Shown piece by piece: positions 14,008-20,846 of a stretch of 27,221 bases of DNA. The translations under genes and the position numbers were made by a program. Positions within the stretch are counted from its first letter, which is position 1. Every line of letters begins with the position of its first letter. Where the stretch lies: NCBI GenBank assembly GCA_964523735.1, contig CAZFYZ010000043.1, positions 1 to 27,221 on the forward strand. Reading direction: 5' to 3'. Below the pieces are notes generated by a model. That model saw only the letters and a program-made list of their open reading frames with translations. It did no database searches and was not told the DNA's origin. This DNA comes from CAZFYZ01 sp964523735 (GTDB lineage Bacteria; Armatimonadota; UBA5829).

Positions 14008-15270
14008 ATGATCAAAGCAATGTTCAGCGGTATCTCGGGCATGTTGGCTTTCAAGTCAAGCCTCGATGTCATAGGTAACAACATAGCAAACGTGAACACG
14101 ACCGCGTTCAAGTCCGGCCGTGCGACTTTCAAAGAGACTCTGTCTCAGACCATCAAGGGCGCGTCGGCTCCGTCAGGTGGAACCGGTGGAACCAACGCCT
14201 CGCAGGTTGGACTGGGAGTTGTCATAGGATCTGTCGACAACGACCAGACCCAGGGCTCGATGATGGCCACCGGCCGCACGACGGATCTTGCCGTCGAAGG
14301 TAACGGGTTCTTCGCACTCGGCAATGGCAGTCAGGTCATGTATACTCGCGACGGCAGCCTTGCTCTCGACGCCGAGAATAACCTGGTCAATGCCTCCACG
14401 GGCATGAAGGTCCTTGGTTGGACCGCTGATATGGCGACCGGCAGCATCGACACGACCGTGCCGATCGTCGCTAGTTCAAGTATCAACATACCAGTCGGCG
14501 GCATGTCCATGGCACGTGCCACCAGCAAGATCGGTCTGACAGGCAATCTGGATGGCTCCGCCGCGATAGGCGATGCGCACGAGATCAGGTTCTCGGTGTA
14601 CGATTCGCTTGGCGTAAGACACGAGGTACAGGTGAACCTGACTAAGGCCGCCAACCAGGTCGCTGCTCCGAACTATGCAACATGGAACTACTCGGTCGTT
14701 TGCCCCGACGTTGGCGCGGCGGCTGTGACATCAGGCCAGCTTACGTTCGATGGTCAGGGCTTCAGCCGCGTTGCAGGCATACCGATCTCGTTGACCTTCT
14801 CGACACCCAACGGCTCGATTCAGCCGTTGACTGCCACTATAGACACGTCCGCTCTAACCCAGATCGGCGGCGAGAGCGACGCGGACATGGCCTACAACGA
14901 CGGTCTGCCGCGTGGAACGATCGAATCGTTTACCATCGACCGCAAAGGGACAGTGTTCGGCTCGTTCACAAACGGCGCAACGCGGCCTCTGGGGCAGGTC
15001 GCTCTTGCCCAGTTCAACAACCCGGGCGGTCTCATGAAGTCCGGTAACAACTTAGTAACCGAGAGTCCGAACTCCGGATCGGCCAGGCTGAGCCTGCCGG
15101 GCGAGGGAGGACTCGGGCTTCTCACCTCCGGATACCTCGAGGGCTCGAATGTTGACCTTGCCAACGAGTTCGCGAGCATGATTGTTGCTCAGCGCGGATT
15201 CCAGGCCAGTTCCAGAATCATCTCAGTTTCGGACGAGGTCCTGCAAGAGCTCGTCTCACTGAAAAGATAG
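14008..15270 (+). CDS. flgE: Flagellar hook protein FlgE
   Basis: FlgE builds the hook. The protein is 420 residues, a normal length. The N-terminus MIKAMFSGISGMLAFKSSLDVIGNNIANVNTTAFKSGRATF is typical of hook/rod proteins, as are LAVEGNGFFALGNG and MYTRDGSLALDAENNLVNASTG (FlgE N- and D1-domain). The C-terminus has GYLEGSNVDLANEFASMIVAQRGFQASSRIISVSDEVLQELVSLKR. FlgE and FlgG share ends, but the central domain and place after flgD favour FlgE. A strong stem-loop follows the stop. Confidence 0.96.
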   Translation: MIKAMFSGISGMLAFKSSLDVIGNNIANVNTTAFKSGRATFKETLSQTIKGASAPSGGTGGTNASQVGLGVVIGSVDNDQTQGSMMATGRTTDLAVEGNGFFALGNGSQVMYTRDGSLALDAENNLVNASTGMKVLGWTADMATGSIDTTVPIVASSSINIPVGGMSMARATSKIGLTGNLDGSAAIGDAHEIRFSVYDSLGVRHEVQVNLTKAANQVAAPNYATWNYSVVCPDVGAAAVTSGQLTFDGQGFSRVAGIPISLTFSTPNGSIQPLTATIDTSALTQIGGESDADMAYNDGLPRGTIESFTIDRKGTVFGSFTNGATRPLGQVALAQFNNPGGLMKSGNNLVTESPNSGSARLSLPGEGGLGLLTSGYLEGSNVDLANEFASMIVAQRGFQASSRIISVSDEVLQELVSLKR

Positions 15271-15339
15271 GTGACAGGTGCCGGGTGTTAGGTGTTGGGG
15301 GAGAACCACCCCAACACCTGACACCCAACCCCCGACACC
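15269..15339 (+). repeat. Inverted heptamer arrays forming an 18-bp hairpin after flgE
   Basis: Four units of AGGTGTT type (15269-15296) face four of CAACACC type (15312-15339). GGGTGTTAGGTGTTGGGG (15283-15300) pairs over all 18 positions, with one G-T pair, with 15309-15326 around an 8-nt loop. No T-run follows, so it may block 3' decay or attenuate rather than terminate fully. Confidence 0.75.
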
Positions 15340-15349
15340 CGAGGCATTT

Positions 15350-15604
15350 ATGATCAAACTGACTCTATACAACGATGCGGACATAATCGTGAACGCCGAC
15401 CTGATCGAGACCGTCGAGCGAACGCCCGACACGCTGGTCTCATTGACCACCGGCAAGAAGCTGATGGTCAGGGAATCGGTCGAGGACGTCATCAGCAAAG
15501 TGATCGCCTACCGGAGGCTGATCTCCAGGAGCCATCGGCTCTTCGGGCCCAGAGGACAGGGAGCTTTGAAGGTCGAGGCAAGGAGTTTCGAGACATGGAC
15601 CTAG
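15350..15604 (+). CDS. flbD: FlbD-family flagellar protein
   Basis: The protein is 84 residues from the ATG at 15350 with GAGG upstream; a longer frame from 15278 would translate the repeat array. The conserved core MIKLTLYNDADIIVNADLIETVERTPDTLVSLTTGKKLMVRESVEDVISKVIAYRR matches the small FlbD/SwrD family (PF06289) encoded between flgE and motA or fliL. SwrD of Bacillus raises flagellar torque. Length is slightly above the usual 60-75, with a basic extension. It overlaps motA by 10 nt. Confidence 0.9.
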   Translation: MIKLTLYNDADIIVNADLIETVERTPDTLVSLTTGKKLMVRESVEDVISKVIAYRRLISRSHRLFGPRGQGALKVEARSFETWT

Positions 15605-16404
15605 CGACTGTTCTTGGTCTCTGTCTGGCCTGGGGCGCACTGCTGGTGAGTCTTGGGCTCGAAGGAGGCAGCCTTAAAGACTTGTTTAACCTACCTGCCC
15701 TGGTGCTGGTGGTTTTTGGCACATTTGGCGCATCAGTGGTCGGATCGACCATGAAGACGATAGCCACTCTGCCTATGGTCCTGCGAAAAGCGGTGACTCA
15801 CGAGGAGCTTGATCCGGCTGAACTCATCAGGATCATGGTCCAGTTTGCGCGCAAGGCTCGAATGGAAGGCGTCCTCTCGCTTGAGGAAGCAGCCGCGGAA
15901 CTGGACAATAAGTTCCTTCGCAAAGGGGTCGAATTGGTTGTCGACGGCACTCCGAGTGTGATGGTCCGCGAGATTCTCGAAACGGAGATCGTTGCGATGC
16001 AGGAGCGGCACAAGATCGGTGAGTCATTCTTCACCACGATGGGCGGCTTCGCACCAACCTTAGGTATCATTGGGACCGTAATGGGCTTGATCAGCATGCT
16101 CGCCAAGCTAAACGAGCCCGGCAGGATGGGCCATGCGATAGCGGCGGCATTCACTGCCACGCTCTATGGTGTGGCTCTCGCCAATCTGGCATTCCTGCCG
16201 CTTTCTGGCAAGCTCAAGGCCAAGACGTCCGCGGAAGTTGTAGCCTGCGAGATGATCATCGAGGGCATACTCTCGATCCAGGCAGGCGACAACCCCCGGA
16301 TCGTGGAGACCAGAATGAGCGCCTATCTGCCGCCGAGTATGCGCAAGCAGGCCGCTCCTCAGGTCCTGGCAGGTGGAGTCAACAGGGACGCCAAGGCGGC
16401 ATGA
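15595..16404 (+). CDS. motA: Flagellar motor stator protein MotA
   Basis: The protein is 269 residues with four membrane segments. Between segments 2 and 3 is the cytoplasmic loop with charged residues that meet FliG (VMVREILETEIVAMQERHK). The motif GGFAPTLGIIGTVMGLI includes the proline essential for proton flow, and AFTATLYGVALANLAFLPL follows. AGGAG lies 9 nt before the ATG. Ion type (proton or sodium) cannot be set from sequence. Because the FliG C-domain here has lost charges, the MotA-FliG interface is worth checking. Confidence 0.96.
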   Translation: MDLATVLGLCLAWGALLVSLGLEGGSLKDLFNLPALVLVVFGTFGASVVGSTMKTIATLPMVLRKAVTHEELDPAELIRIMVQFARKARMEGVLSLEEAAAELDNKFLRKGVELVVDGTPSVMVREILETEIVAMQERHKIGESFFTTMGGFAPTLGIIGTVMGLISMLAKLNEPGRMGHAIAAAFTATLYGVALANLAFLPLSGKLKAKTSAEVVACEMIIEGILSIQAGDNPRIVETRMSAYLPPSMRKQAAPQVLAGGVNRDAKAA

Positions 16405-17201
16405 GACGCAAGCACGATGAAGTATCGCACGGGGGCGGGGGTCTAGAGCGTTGGTTGTTGACCTATGCGGACATGATCACGCTGCTGATGGCCTTCTTCA
16501 TAATGATGTATTCGATGTCTGTACTGAACACGGCCAAGTTCAGGCAGGCCGCGATCTCGATAAGAAGCGGTTTCGGCGGCGAGGTTCGCGGCCAGGGAAA
16601 GTCGGTCCTGAATGCCAGCGGGGTGTTCGCCCCGCGTCCATCACCCATCGAGGGGGACACGGCCGGTGTATCTTGGAAAGTGCTCAGGCCATTTGTGACC
16701 AACATCGAGAACGACAGGACGAGCAATGTCCAGATCGGCGAAGACAAGCGCGGAATCGTGATCACGATGAGCAGTGACAAGCTTCTATTCGAACCGGGCA
16801 GCGCCGACATAAAACCAGGCGCGCGGCCGATGCTGGACAAGATCGCCGGCCTGCTCGCCAAAACGGGCAACCCGGTGCGGATCGAGGGGCATACGTGCGA
16901 TCTGTTCCCTCGCCGAGAGGAATACGCGACGAACTGGGAGCTTTCAACGGCCCGTGCCACGGAAGTGCTCAGGTATATGGTGGAGACGCGGGGACTTGAG
17001 GCCTCTCGATTCTCGGCAGCCGGTTACGGCAGCGTGAGGCCCAGGACCGCCAACGATACCGAGGCCCACCGGGTCCTGAACAGACGAGTCGAGGTCGTCA
17101 TACTGCGCCCGGAGACGGCCGCGCTGGAAGCAGAGCCGTTAGACTCGCCGAGAAGGATCAGCGACCCATCGCTGAATGTAATACAAAGGAGAATAGACTG
17201 A
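16401..17201 (+). CDS. motB: Flagellar motor stator protein MotB
   Basis: The protein is 266 residues, start overlapping motA (ATGA). One membrane segment contains the ion-carrying aspartate D24 in LLTYADMITLLMAFF. A plug/linker region follows, then an OmpA-type peptidoglycan-binding domain (LLFEPGSADIKPGARPMLDKIAGLL, IEGHTCD, ELSTARATEVLRYMVE, SAAGYGSVRPRTANDTEAHRVLNRRVEVVI). It pairs with MotA as the stator. Confidence 0.96.
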   Translation: MRRKHDEVSHGGGGLERWLLTYADMITLLMAFFIMMYSMSVLNTAKFRQAAISIRSGFGGEVRGQGKSVLNASGVFAPRPSPIEGDTAGVSWKVLRPFVTNIENDRTSNVQIGEDKRGIVITMSSDKLLFEPGSADIKPGARPMLDKIAGLLAKTGNPVRIEGHTCDLFPRREEYATNWELSTARATEVLRYMVETRGLEASRFSAAGYGSVRPRTANDTEAHRVLNRRVEVVILRPETAALEAEPLDSPRRISDPSLNVIQRRID

Positions 17202-17647
17202 TGGTGTTTGGCACAGCGGGTAAGCTGCCGATCAGGCTCATCGCCTTAGTGCTGATGGTGCTGCTGGTTGCGGGCGTTGGTGTCTTCGCTCTCAATGGCA
17301 AGGGCCACAAGAAGAGCGCAGCCCACCAAGAGAAGAAGCCGACGGCCACGATGGCACTTGGAGAGTTCGTCGTGAACCTGGCGGATACTGGGGAGATCAG
17401 ATACCTCAAGACCGACGTGGTCTTGGCAATCGCTGGCGAGGCCGGCGGCGGTGGTCATGGCGAGAGCGCTCCAGACCCTGCTGTCCGCGACGCCGTGATC
17501 GGTGTCCTGAGCAGCAAGCGGTTCAGAGAGCTGGCACAGCCTGGCGGCAAGGAGCAGCTGAAGAAAGACATCATCAAGGCCGTTAGCGGACGAATTGAGA
17601 AAGCCGAGGTCCTGGATGTCTACTTCAACGACTTCGCCATGCAGTGA
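17201..17647 (+). CDS. fliL: Flagellar basal body-associated protein FliL
   Basis: The protein is 148 residues. One N-terminal membrane segment (about 12-31) is followed by a Lys/His-rich stretch and the stomatin-like FliL domain (ATMALGEFVVNLADTGEIRYLKTDVVLAIAGE...PAVRDAVIGVLSSKRFRELAQPGGKEQLKKDIIKAV). FliL rings the stator and supports torque. Its start shares one base with the motB stop (TGATG) and has AAGGAGA upstream. In other clusters fliM follows; here the next gene is fliN. Confidence 0.93.
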   Translation: MVFGTAGKLPIRLIALVLMVLLVAGVGVFALNGKGHKKSAAHQEKKPTATMALGEFVVNLADTGEIRYLKTDVVLAIAGEAGGGGHGESAPDPAVRDAVIGVLSSKRFRELAQPGGKEQLKKDIIKAVSGRIEKAEVLDVYFNDFAMQ

Positions 17648-17650
17648 TCC

Positions 17651-17678
17651 CTGTCTACGGTCTAGCGTCTACTGTCTA
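17651..17678 (+). repeat. Heptamer array before fliN (unit CTGTCTA)
   Basis: Four perfect-register 7-bp units ending GTCTA fill the fliL-fliN gap, at the place where fliM would be expected. Confidence 0.7.
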
Positions 17679-17694
17679 CCATCCGGAGGGTTGA

Positions 17695-18192
17695 ATGTCC
17701 GACGAAGTACTGTCTCAGAATGAAATAGAATCCCTGATCGCCAAGACGGCGGAAGTCACGGCTCAACAGCCTGAAGCGGCTGACCAGGATCAGAGCCAGG
17801 AGGCGGAGCAGCTTGCCGAAGCCATGACCACAGCGCCGCCCGCTATTCGGGTTCAGACCGGGCAAGAGCCATCTGTGCGCACAATGGACTTCGGTCAGAT
17901 CAATGATGGCGGCGCGTCCGCCGGTCGCGGCGGAATGGACCTGCTCTACGATGTCCAACTTGCTGTGACGGTCGAGCTTGGCCGAACGACGCTGAAAGTG
18001 CGCGATGTGCTGGGGCTTGGACCCGGGGCTGTTGTAGAGCTGGACACCCGCGCCGGAGAACCGGTCGAGGTCGTCGTCAACGGCAAGGCAGTGGCGCGAG
18101 GCGAGGTTGTTGTGATCGACGACAACTTTGGTGTTCGTGTTACTGAGATCATCGACAAGGAAGATCGGGATGCGCGTGCCAAAGCGGCGTAA
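17695..18192 (+). CDS. fliN: Switch protein FliN with a FliM/FliY-type CheY-binding N-terminus
   Basis: The protein is 165 residues. Residues about 82-155 form one SpoA/FliN domain (MDLLYDVQLAVTVELGRTTLKVRDVLGLGPGAVVELD...GKAVARGEVVVIDDNFGVRVTEII), the C-ring building block. Residues 2-16 (SDEVLSQNEIESLIA) match the LSQxEIDALL peptide at the start of FliM and FliY, which binds phosphorylated CheY. The 17-81 linker is acidic and Gln/Ala-rich, with no room for the CheC-like middle domain of FliM or FliY. GGAGG lies 5 nt before the ATG. No fliM lies next to it. It may be a product of a fliM-fliN fusion by deletion; that is inference. Confidence 0.9.
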   Translation: MSDEVLSQNEIESLIAKTAEVTAQQPEAADQDQSQEAEQLAEAMTTAPPAIRVQTGQEPSVRTMDFGQINDGGASAGRGGMDLLYDVQLAVTVELGRTTLKVRDVLGLGPGAVVELDTRAGEPVEVVVNGKAVARGEVVVIDDNFGVRVTEIIDKEDRDARAKAA

Positions 18193-18211
18193 CTTAGTGT
18201 GGTTTAGGCTG

Positions 18212-18898
18212 ATGCGTGTTGAGCTGATCAGGAGGCGCCTGCTGTTTCTGGTCGGACTGGTCGTGATTGCCGGTGCCTGTTGGGCGGGACCTGCTGACAA
18301 CTCCGCTTCATCCACCGCCTCTCAGACCACTAAGGTCAAGGGCGCAGCCAATGCAGCGACAGCCGAGCCCGACTTTCTAGCATCTCTCGAAGCGGCCGGC
18401 AAAGGTGAGGCTCCCAAGAAGGAGCCCTCGCTGGGGATGACGCTCGTCCGTTTTGTCATGAGCCTTGCCCTGGTGTTGGGCCTCGCCTACGCCACGATTC
18501 TGGGTCTCAAGCGCTTCACAAACATGAAGACGGGAGCAGGACACAGCGGCAGGCGCATCCGAATAGTGGAGAACTCTCAACTCGGGCCAAACAGGGCGCT
18601 GCACCTGGTGGAGATCGGGGGGCGAAAGCTGCTGGTTGCCTCGACACCGAGCCAAGTGAGCCTGATAGCGGAGATAGAAGCGGACCAGGCGTCTGACGCC
18701 GGACAGGGAAGCTCTGACCTCGAACCTCCGACCTCTGACCTCGGCTTCAAGTCCCAGCTTGCCATGTTCCTCGGGTCGAAGACTGACTCGGAGAGTGCGT
18801 CTCGCAGCGTCGGGCAGATGCTTCGGGAGTCAAGCACATTCATCCAGGACGGCATCACCCGCATCGGCTCCCTCCGCAGGAGGCTCCGCGATGCCTAG
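18212..18898 (+). CDS. fliO: Flagellar biosynthesis protein FliO
   Basis: FliO helps assemble the FliP ring of the export gate. From the ATG at 18212 the protein is 228 residues; ATGs or GTGs upstream (18170, 18128) would overlap fliN and are less likely. It has an N-terminal signal-like segment (RRRLLFLVGLVVIAGACWA), a second membrane segment (about residues 72-93, LVRFVMSLALVLGLAYATILGLKRF) and the FliO core GRRIRIVENSQLGPNRALHLVEIGGRKLLVASTPSQVSLIAEI. Codons at 18712-18739 are a heptamer repeat array and encode an SSDLEPPTSDL linker. It overlaps fliP. Confidence 0.85.
   Translation: MRVELIRRRLLFLVGLVVIAGACWAGPADNSASSTASQTTKVKGAANAATAEPDFLASLEAAGKGEAPKKEPSLGMTLVRFVMSLALVLGLAYATILGLKRFTNMKTGAGHSGRRIRIVENSQLGPNRALHLVEIGGRKLLVASTPSQVSLIAEIEADQASDAGQGSSDLEPPTSDLGFKSQLAMFLGSKTDSESASRSVGQMLRESSTFIQDGITRIGSLRRRLRDA
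18712..18739 (+). repeat. Heptamer array inside the fliO coding region
   Basis: Four 7-bp units starting at 18712 (for example CTCTGAC, CTCCGAC) are in register. 18721-18741 is identical to 4870-4890 upstream of flgB. Confidence 0.7.
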
Positions 18899-19664
18899 GC
18901 CAACTGCAGATTCCAGGTTCCAGATTGCAGGTAGTCTGCTGCTACTGGCGATCGTACTGGTTGCGACGTCCTGTCCGGCGTTCGCCCAGTCGCCCGTGCC
19001 GAAGCTCGACATGATAAGCAGCGCGAAGAGCCCGGAGGAGGTCTCATCGAGCCTCCAGATCCTCTTTCTGCTGACGATTCTCTCGCTTGCGCCGGCGCTT
19101 ATGATAATGGTGACCTCGTTCACCAGGATCATCATCGTGCTCTCGTTTACCCGAAGCGCGCTCGGATCGCCGCAGGTGCCGCCGAATTCCGTGCTTATCG
19201 GTCTTGCACTCTTTCTGACGTTCTTTACGATGGCGCCGGTTTGGGAGGATGTGAACAAGAACGCATTGCAGCCTTATCTGTCTCACCAGATCAGCTTTGA
19301 GAAGGCAACTCAGACCGCGGCGAGTCCGGTGCGTGATTTCATGCTCAAGCAGACACGCCCGAAGGATATTGCGCTCTTTGTGAATCTCTCCAAAGGGGAG
19401 AGGCCGAAGACCAAAGACGACCTGCAGATGCACGTTCTGATCCCTGCTTTCCTGATCAGCGAACTCAAGACCGCGTTCACCATCGGTTTCGTTATCTTCG
19501 TGCCCTTCCTGGTGATCGACATGGTGGTCTCAGTGACCTTGATGTCGATGGGTATGATGATGCTCCCGCCGGTGATGATCTCGCTGCCATTCAAGATACT
19601 GCTCTTCGTGCTCGTCGACGGCTGGCACCTGCTGGCCCAGTCGCTGGCGCTGAGCTTTCACTAG
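18891..19664 (+). CDS. fliP: Flagellar export gate protein FliP
   Basis: The protein is 257 residues from the ATG at 18891, overlapping the fliO stop. A cleavable signal peptide (about residues 9-31, LLLLAIVLVATSCPAFAQ) is normal for FliP. The core is clear: TILSLAPALMIMVTSFTRIIIVLSFTRSALGSPQVPPNSVLIGLALFLTFFTMAPVW and ELKTAFTIGFVIFVPFLVIDMVVSVTLMSMGMMMLPPVMISLPFKILLFVLVDGWHLL. FliP forms the pentameric pore of the FliPQR complex. The first codons (18902-18929) are a heptamer array encoding ADSRFQIAG. Confidence 0.96.
   Translation: MPRPTADSRFQIAGSLLLLAIVLVATSCPAFAQSPVPKLDMISSAKSPEEVSSSLQILFLLTILSLAPALMIMVTSFTRIIIVLSFTRSALGSPQVPPNSVLIGLALFLTFFTMAPVWEDVNKNALQPYLSHQISFEKATQTAASPVRDFMLKQTRPKDIALFVNLSKGERPKTKDDLQMHVLIPAFLISELKTAFTIGFVIFVPFLVIDMVVSVTLMSMGMMMLPPVMISLPFKILLFVLVDGWHLLAQSLALSFH
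18902..18929 (+). repeat. Heptamer array within the fliP signal-peptide region
   Basis: Units AACTGCA, GATTCCA, GGTTCCA and GATTGCA start at 18902, 18909, 18916 and 18923, just inside the fliP coding sequence. Confidence 0.5.
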
Positions 19665-19665
19665 T

Positions 19666-19752
19666 CGATAGCCGATAGCGGATGGCGGATAGCCAATGCC
19701 TCGGGGCCTGATTCTGCGCCATCAGCTATTCGCTATCGACTATCCGCTGCAC
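19666..19752 (+). repeat. Inverted heptamer arrays between fliP and fliQ
   Basis: Four units of CGATAGC type (19666-19693) face five of GCTATCG type (19718-19752). The halves are reverse complements in kind and could form a long imperfect hairpin just before the fliQ ribosome site. Confidence 0.7.
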
Positions 19753-19764
19753 CGGAGGTGCGAT

Positions 19765-20034
19765 ATGACTGATTCCGGAGTTCTCGAACTTGCTCAGCGC
19801 GCGGTTGCGCTGTCGTTGATGCTGAGCGGCCCGATCCTTGGACTGGGGCTGATCGTCGGCCTGGTTGTCAGTGTATTCCAGGCGGCAACCCAGATCCAGG
19901 AGATGACGCTGACTTTTGTGCCGAAGATCCTGGCCGTGGCCGCAGGCCTGGTCATCTTCGGCCCGTGGATGATGAGAAGCTTGATCACATTCACAACCAA
20001 CATCCTCACCAGCCTGCCATCACTGGTGCGGTGA
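19765..20034 (+). CDS. fliQ: Flagellar export gate protein FliQ
   Basis: The protein is 89 residues from the ATG at 19765 with GGAGG 7 nt upstream; a longer frame from 19696 would run through the repeat array. Two membrane helices carry the family pattern TDSGVLELAQRAVALSLMLSGPILGLGLIVGLVVSVFQAATQIQEMTLTFVPKILAV. FliQ surrounds FliP in the export gate. Confidence 0.95.
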   Translation: MTDSGVLELAQRAVALSLMLSGPILGLGLIVGLVVSVFQAATQIQEMTLTFVPKILAVAAGLVIFGPWMMRSLITFTTNILTSLPSLVR

Positions 20035-20068
20035 CCTGACACCCAACACCCGTCACCTGACACCCAAT
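20034..20068 (+). repeat. Heptamer array filling the fliQ-fliR gap
   Basis: Five 7-bp units (ACCTGAC, ACCCAAC, ACCCGTC and so on) run from the last base of the fliQ stop to 1 nt before the fliR ATG. No Shine-Dalgarno site remains. Confidence 0.7.
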
Positions 20069-20069
20069 C

Positions 20070-20846
20070 ATGGATCTCTATTCCTTCGGCATAACCAATA
20101 TCGCGACTTTCCTGCTCGTGCTGGCGAGGGTGGGGGGGATATTCACATCTGCCCCGGTCTTCGGCAACACGCACGTGGCGCCGCGTGTGCGGATTGCTAT
20201 TGCGCTTGGGCTGACGCTGGTATTCCTGCCGTTGGCCAAGTACAACCCTGGCCGGCTGGACTTCATGCCGTTCGCGTTCAGCGTGCTCAAGGAGGCTCTG
20301 GTCGGAGTTGTGATGGGCTTTCTGGTCGCGATGGTCTTCGCGGCGATCCAAATGGCCGGCGCCTACGTTGACCTGATCGTCGGCTTCGGCTTTGCAAATG
20401 TCGTGGACCCGATGATTCAGCAGCAGAACGCCGTAATCGGGCAACTCCAGAACCTGGCGGCGACGCTGCTCTTCCTGGCGATCAACGGACATCACCTTGT
20501 GATCAGGGGCCTTGCGGACAGTTTCTCTGTGATGCCTCTGGGAGAGGGGACGTTCTCTCCGCAGGCGGCGGGAGGGCTGATGGCGCTTTTTGCCACAATC
20601 TTCATGGCGGCTCTGAAGATAGCGGCTCCTATAGTTGGGGCGGTTTTCCTCACCGATGTATCGCTGGGGGTTCTTGCCCGAACAGTGCCGCAGTTGAACG
20701 TGTTTGTGGTGGGCTTCCCCGCGAAACTGGCGGTGGCGCTCTTTGTAGTGATCATGGTCATGCCGCTTGCATTTGGTGTGATGACCGGTCTCTTCACCGG
20801 CATCCACCACGACATGCTGACATTGCTGCGGCATCTGGCGACATAA
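20070..20846 (+). CDS. fliR: Flagellar export gate protein FliR
   Basis: The protein is 258 residues with about six membrane segments. Typical stretches are LLVLARVGGIFTSAPVFGNTHVAPRVRIAIALGLTL, KEALVGVVMGFLVAMVFAAIQMAGAYVDLIVGFGFANVVDPM and the C-terminal PQLNVFVVGFPAKLAVALFVVIMVMP. FliR completes the FliPQR pore. The ATG is preceded only by repeat sequence, so translation may depend on coupling to fliQ. The stop is directly followed by the flhB ATG. Confidence 0.96.
   Translation: MDLYSFGITNIATFLLVLARVGGIFTSAPVFGNTHVAPRVRIAIALGLTLVFLPLAKYNPGRLDFMPFAFSVLKEALVGVVMGFLVAMVFAAIQMAGAYVDLIVGFGFANVVDPMIQQQNAVIGQLQNLAATLLFLAINGHHLVIRGLADSFSVMPLGEGTFSPQAAGGLMALFATIFMAALKIAAPIVGAVFLTDVSLGVLARTVPQLNVFVVGFPAKLAVALFVVIMVMPLAFGVMTGLFTGIHHDMLTLLRHLAT

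Noticed and set aside
15278..15349. Extended FlbD N-terminus
   Set aside because: It would be translated from the repeat hairpin; the conserved family start is the ATG at 15350 with GAGG upstream.
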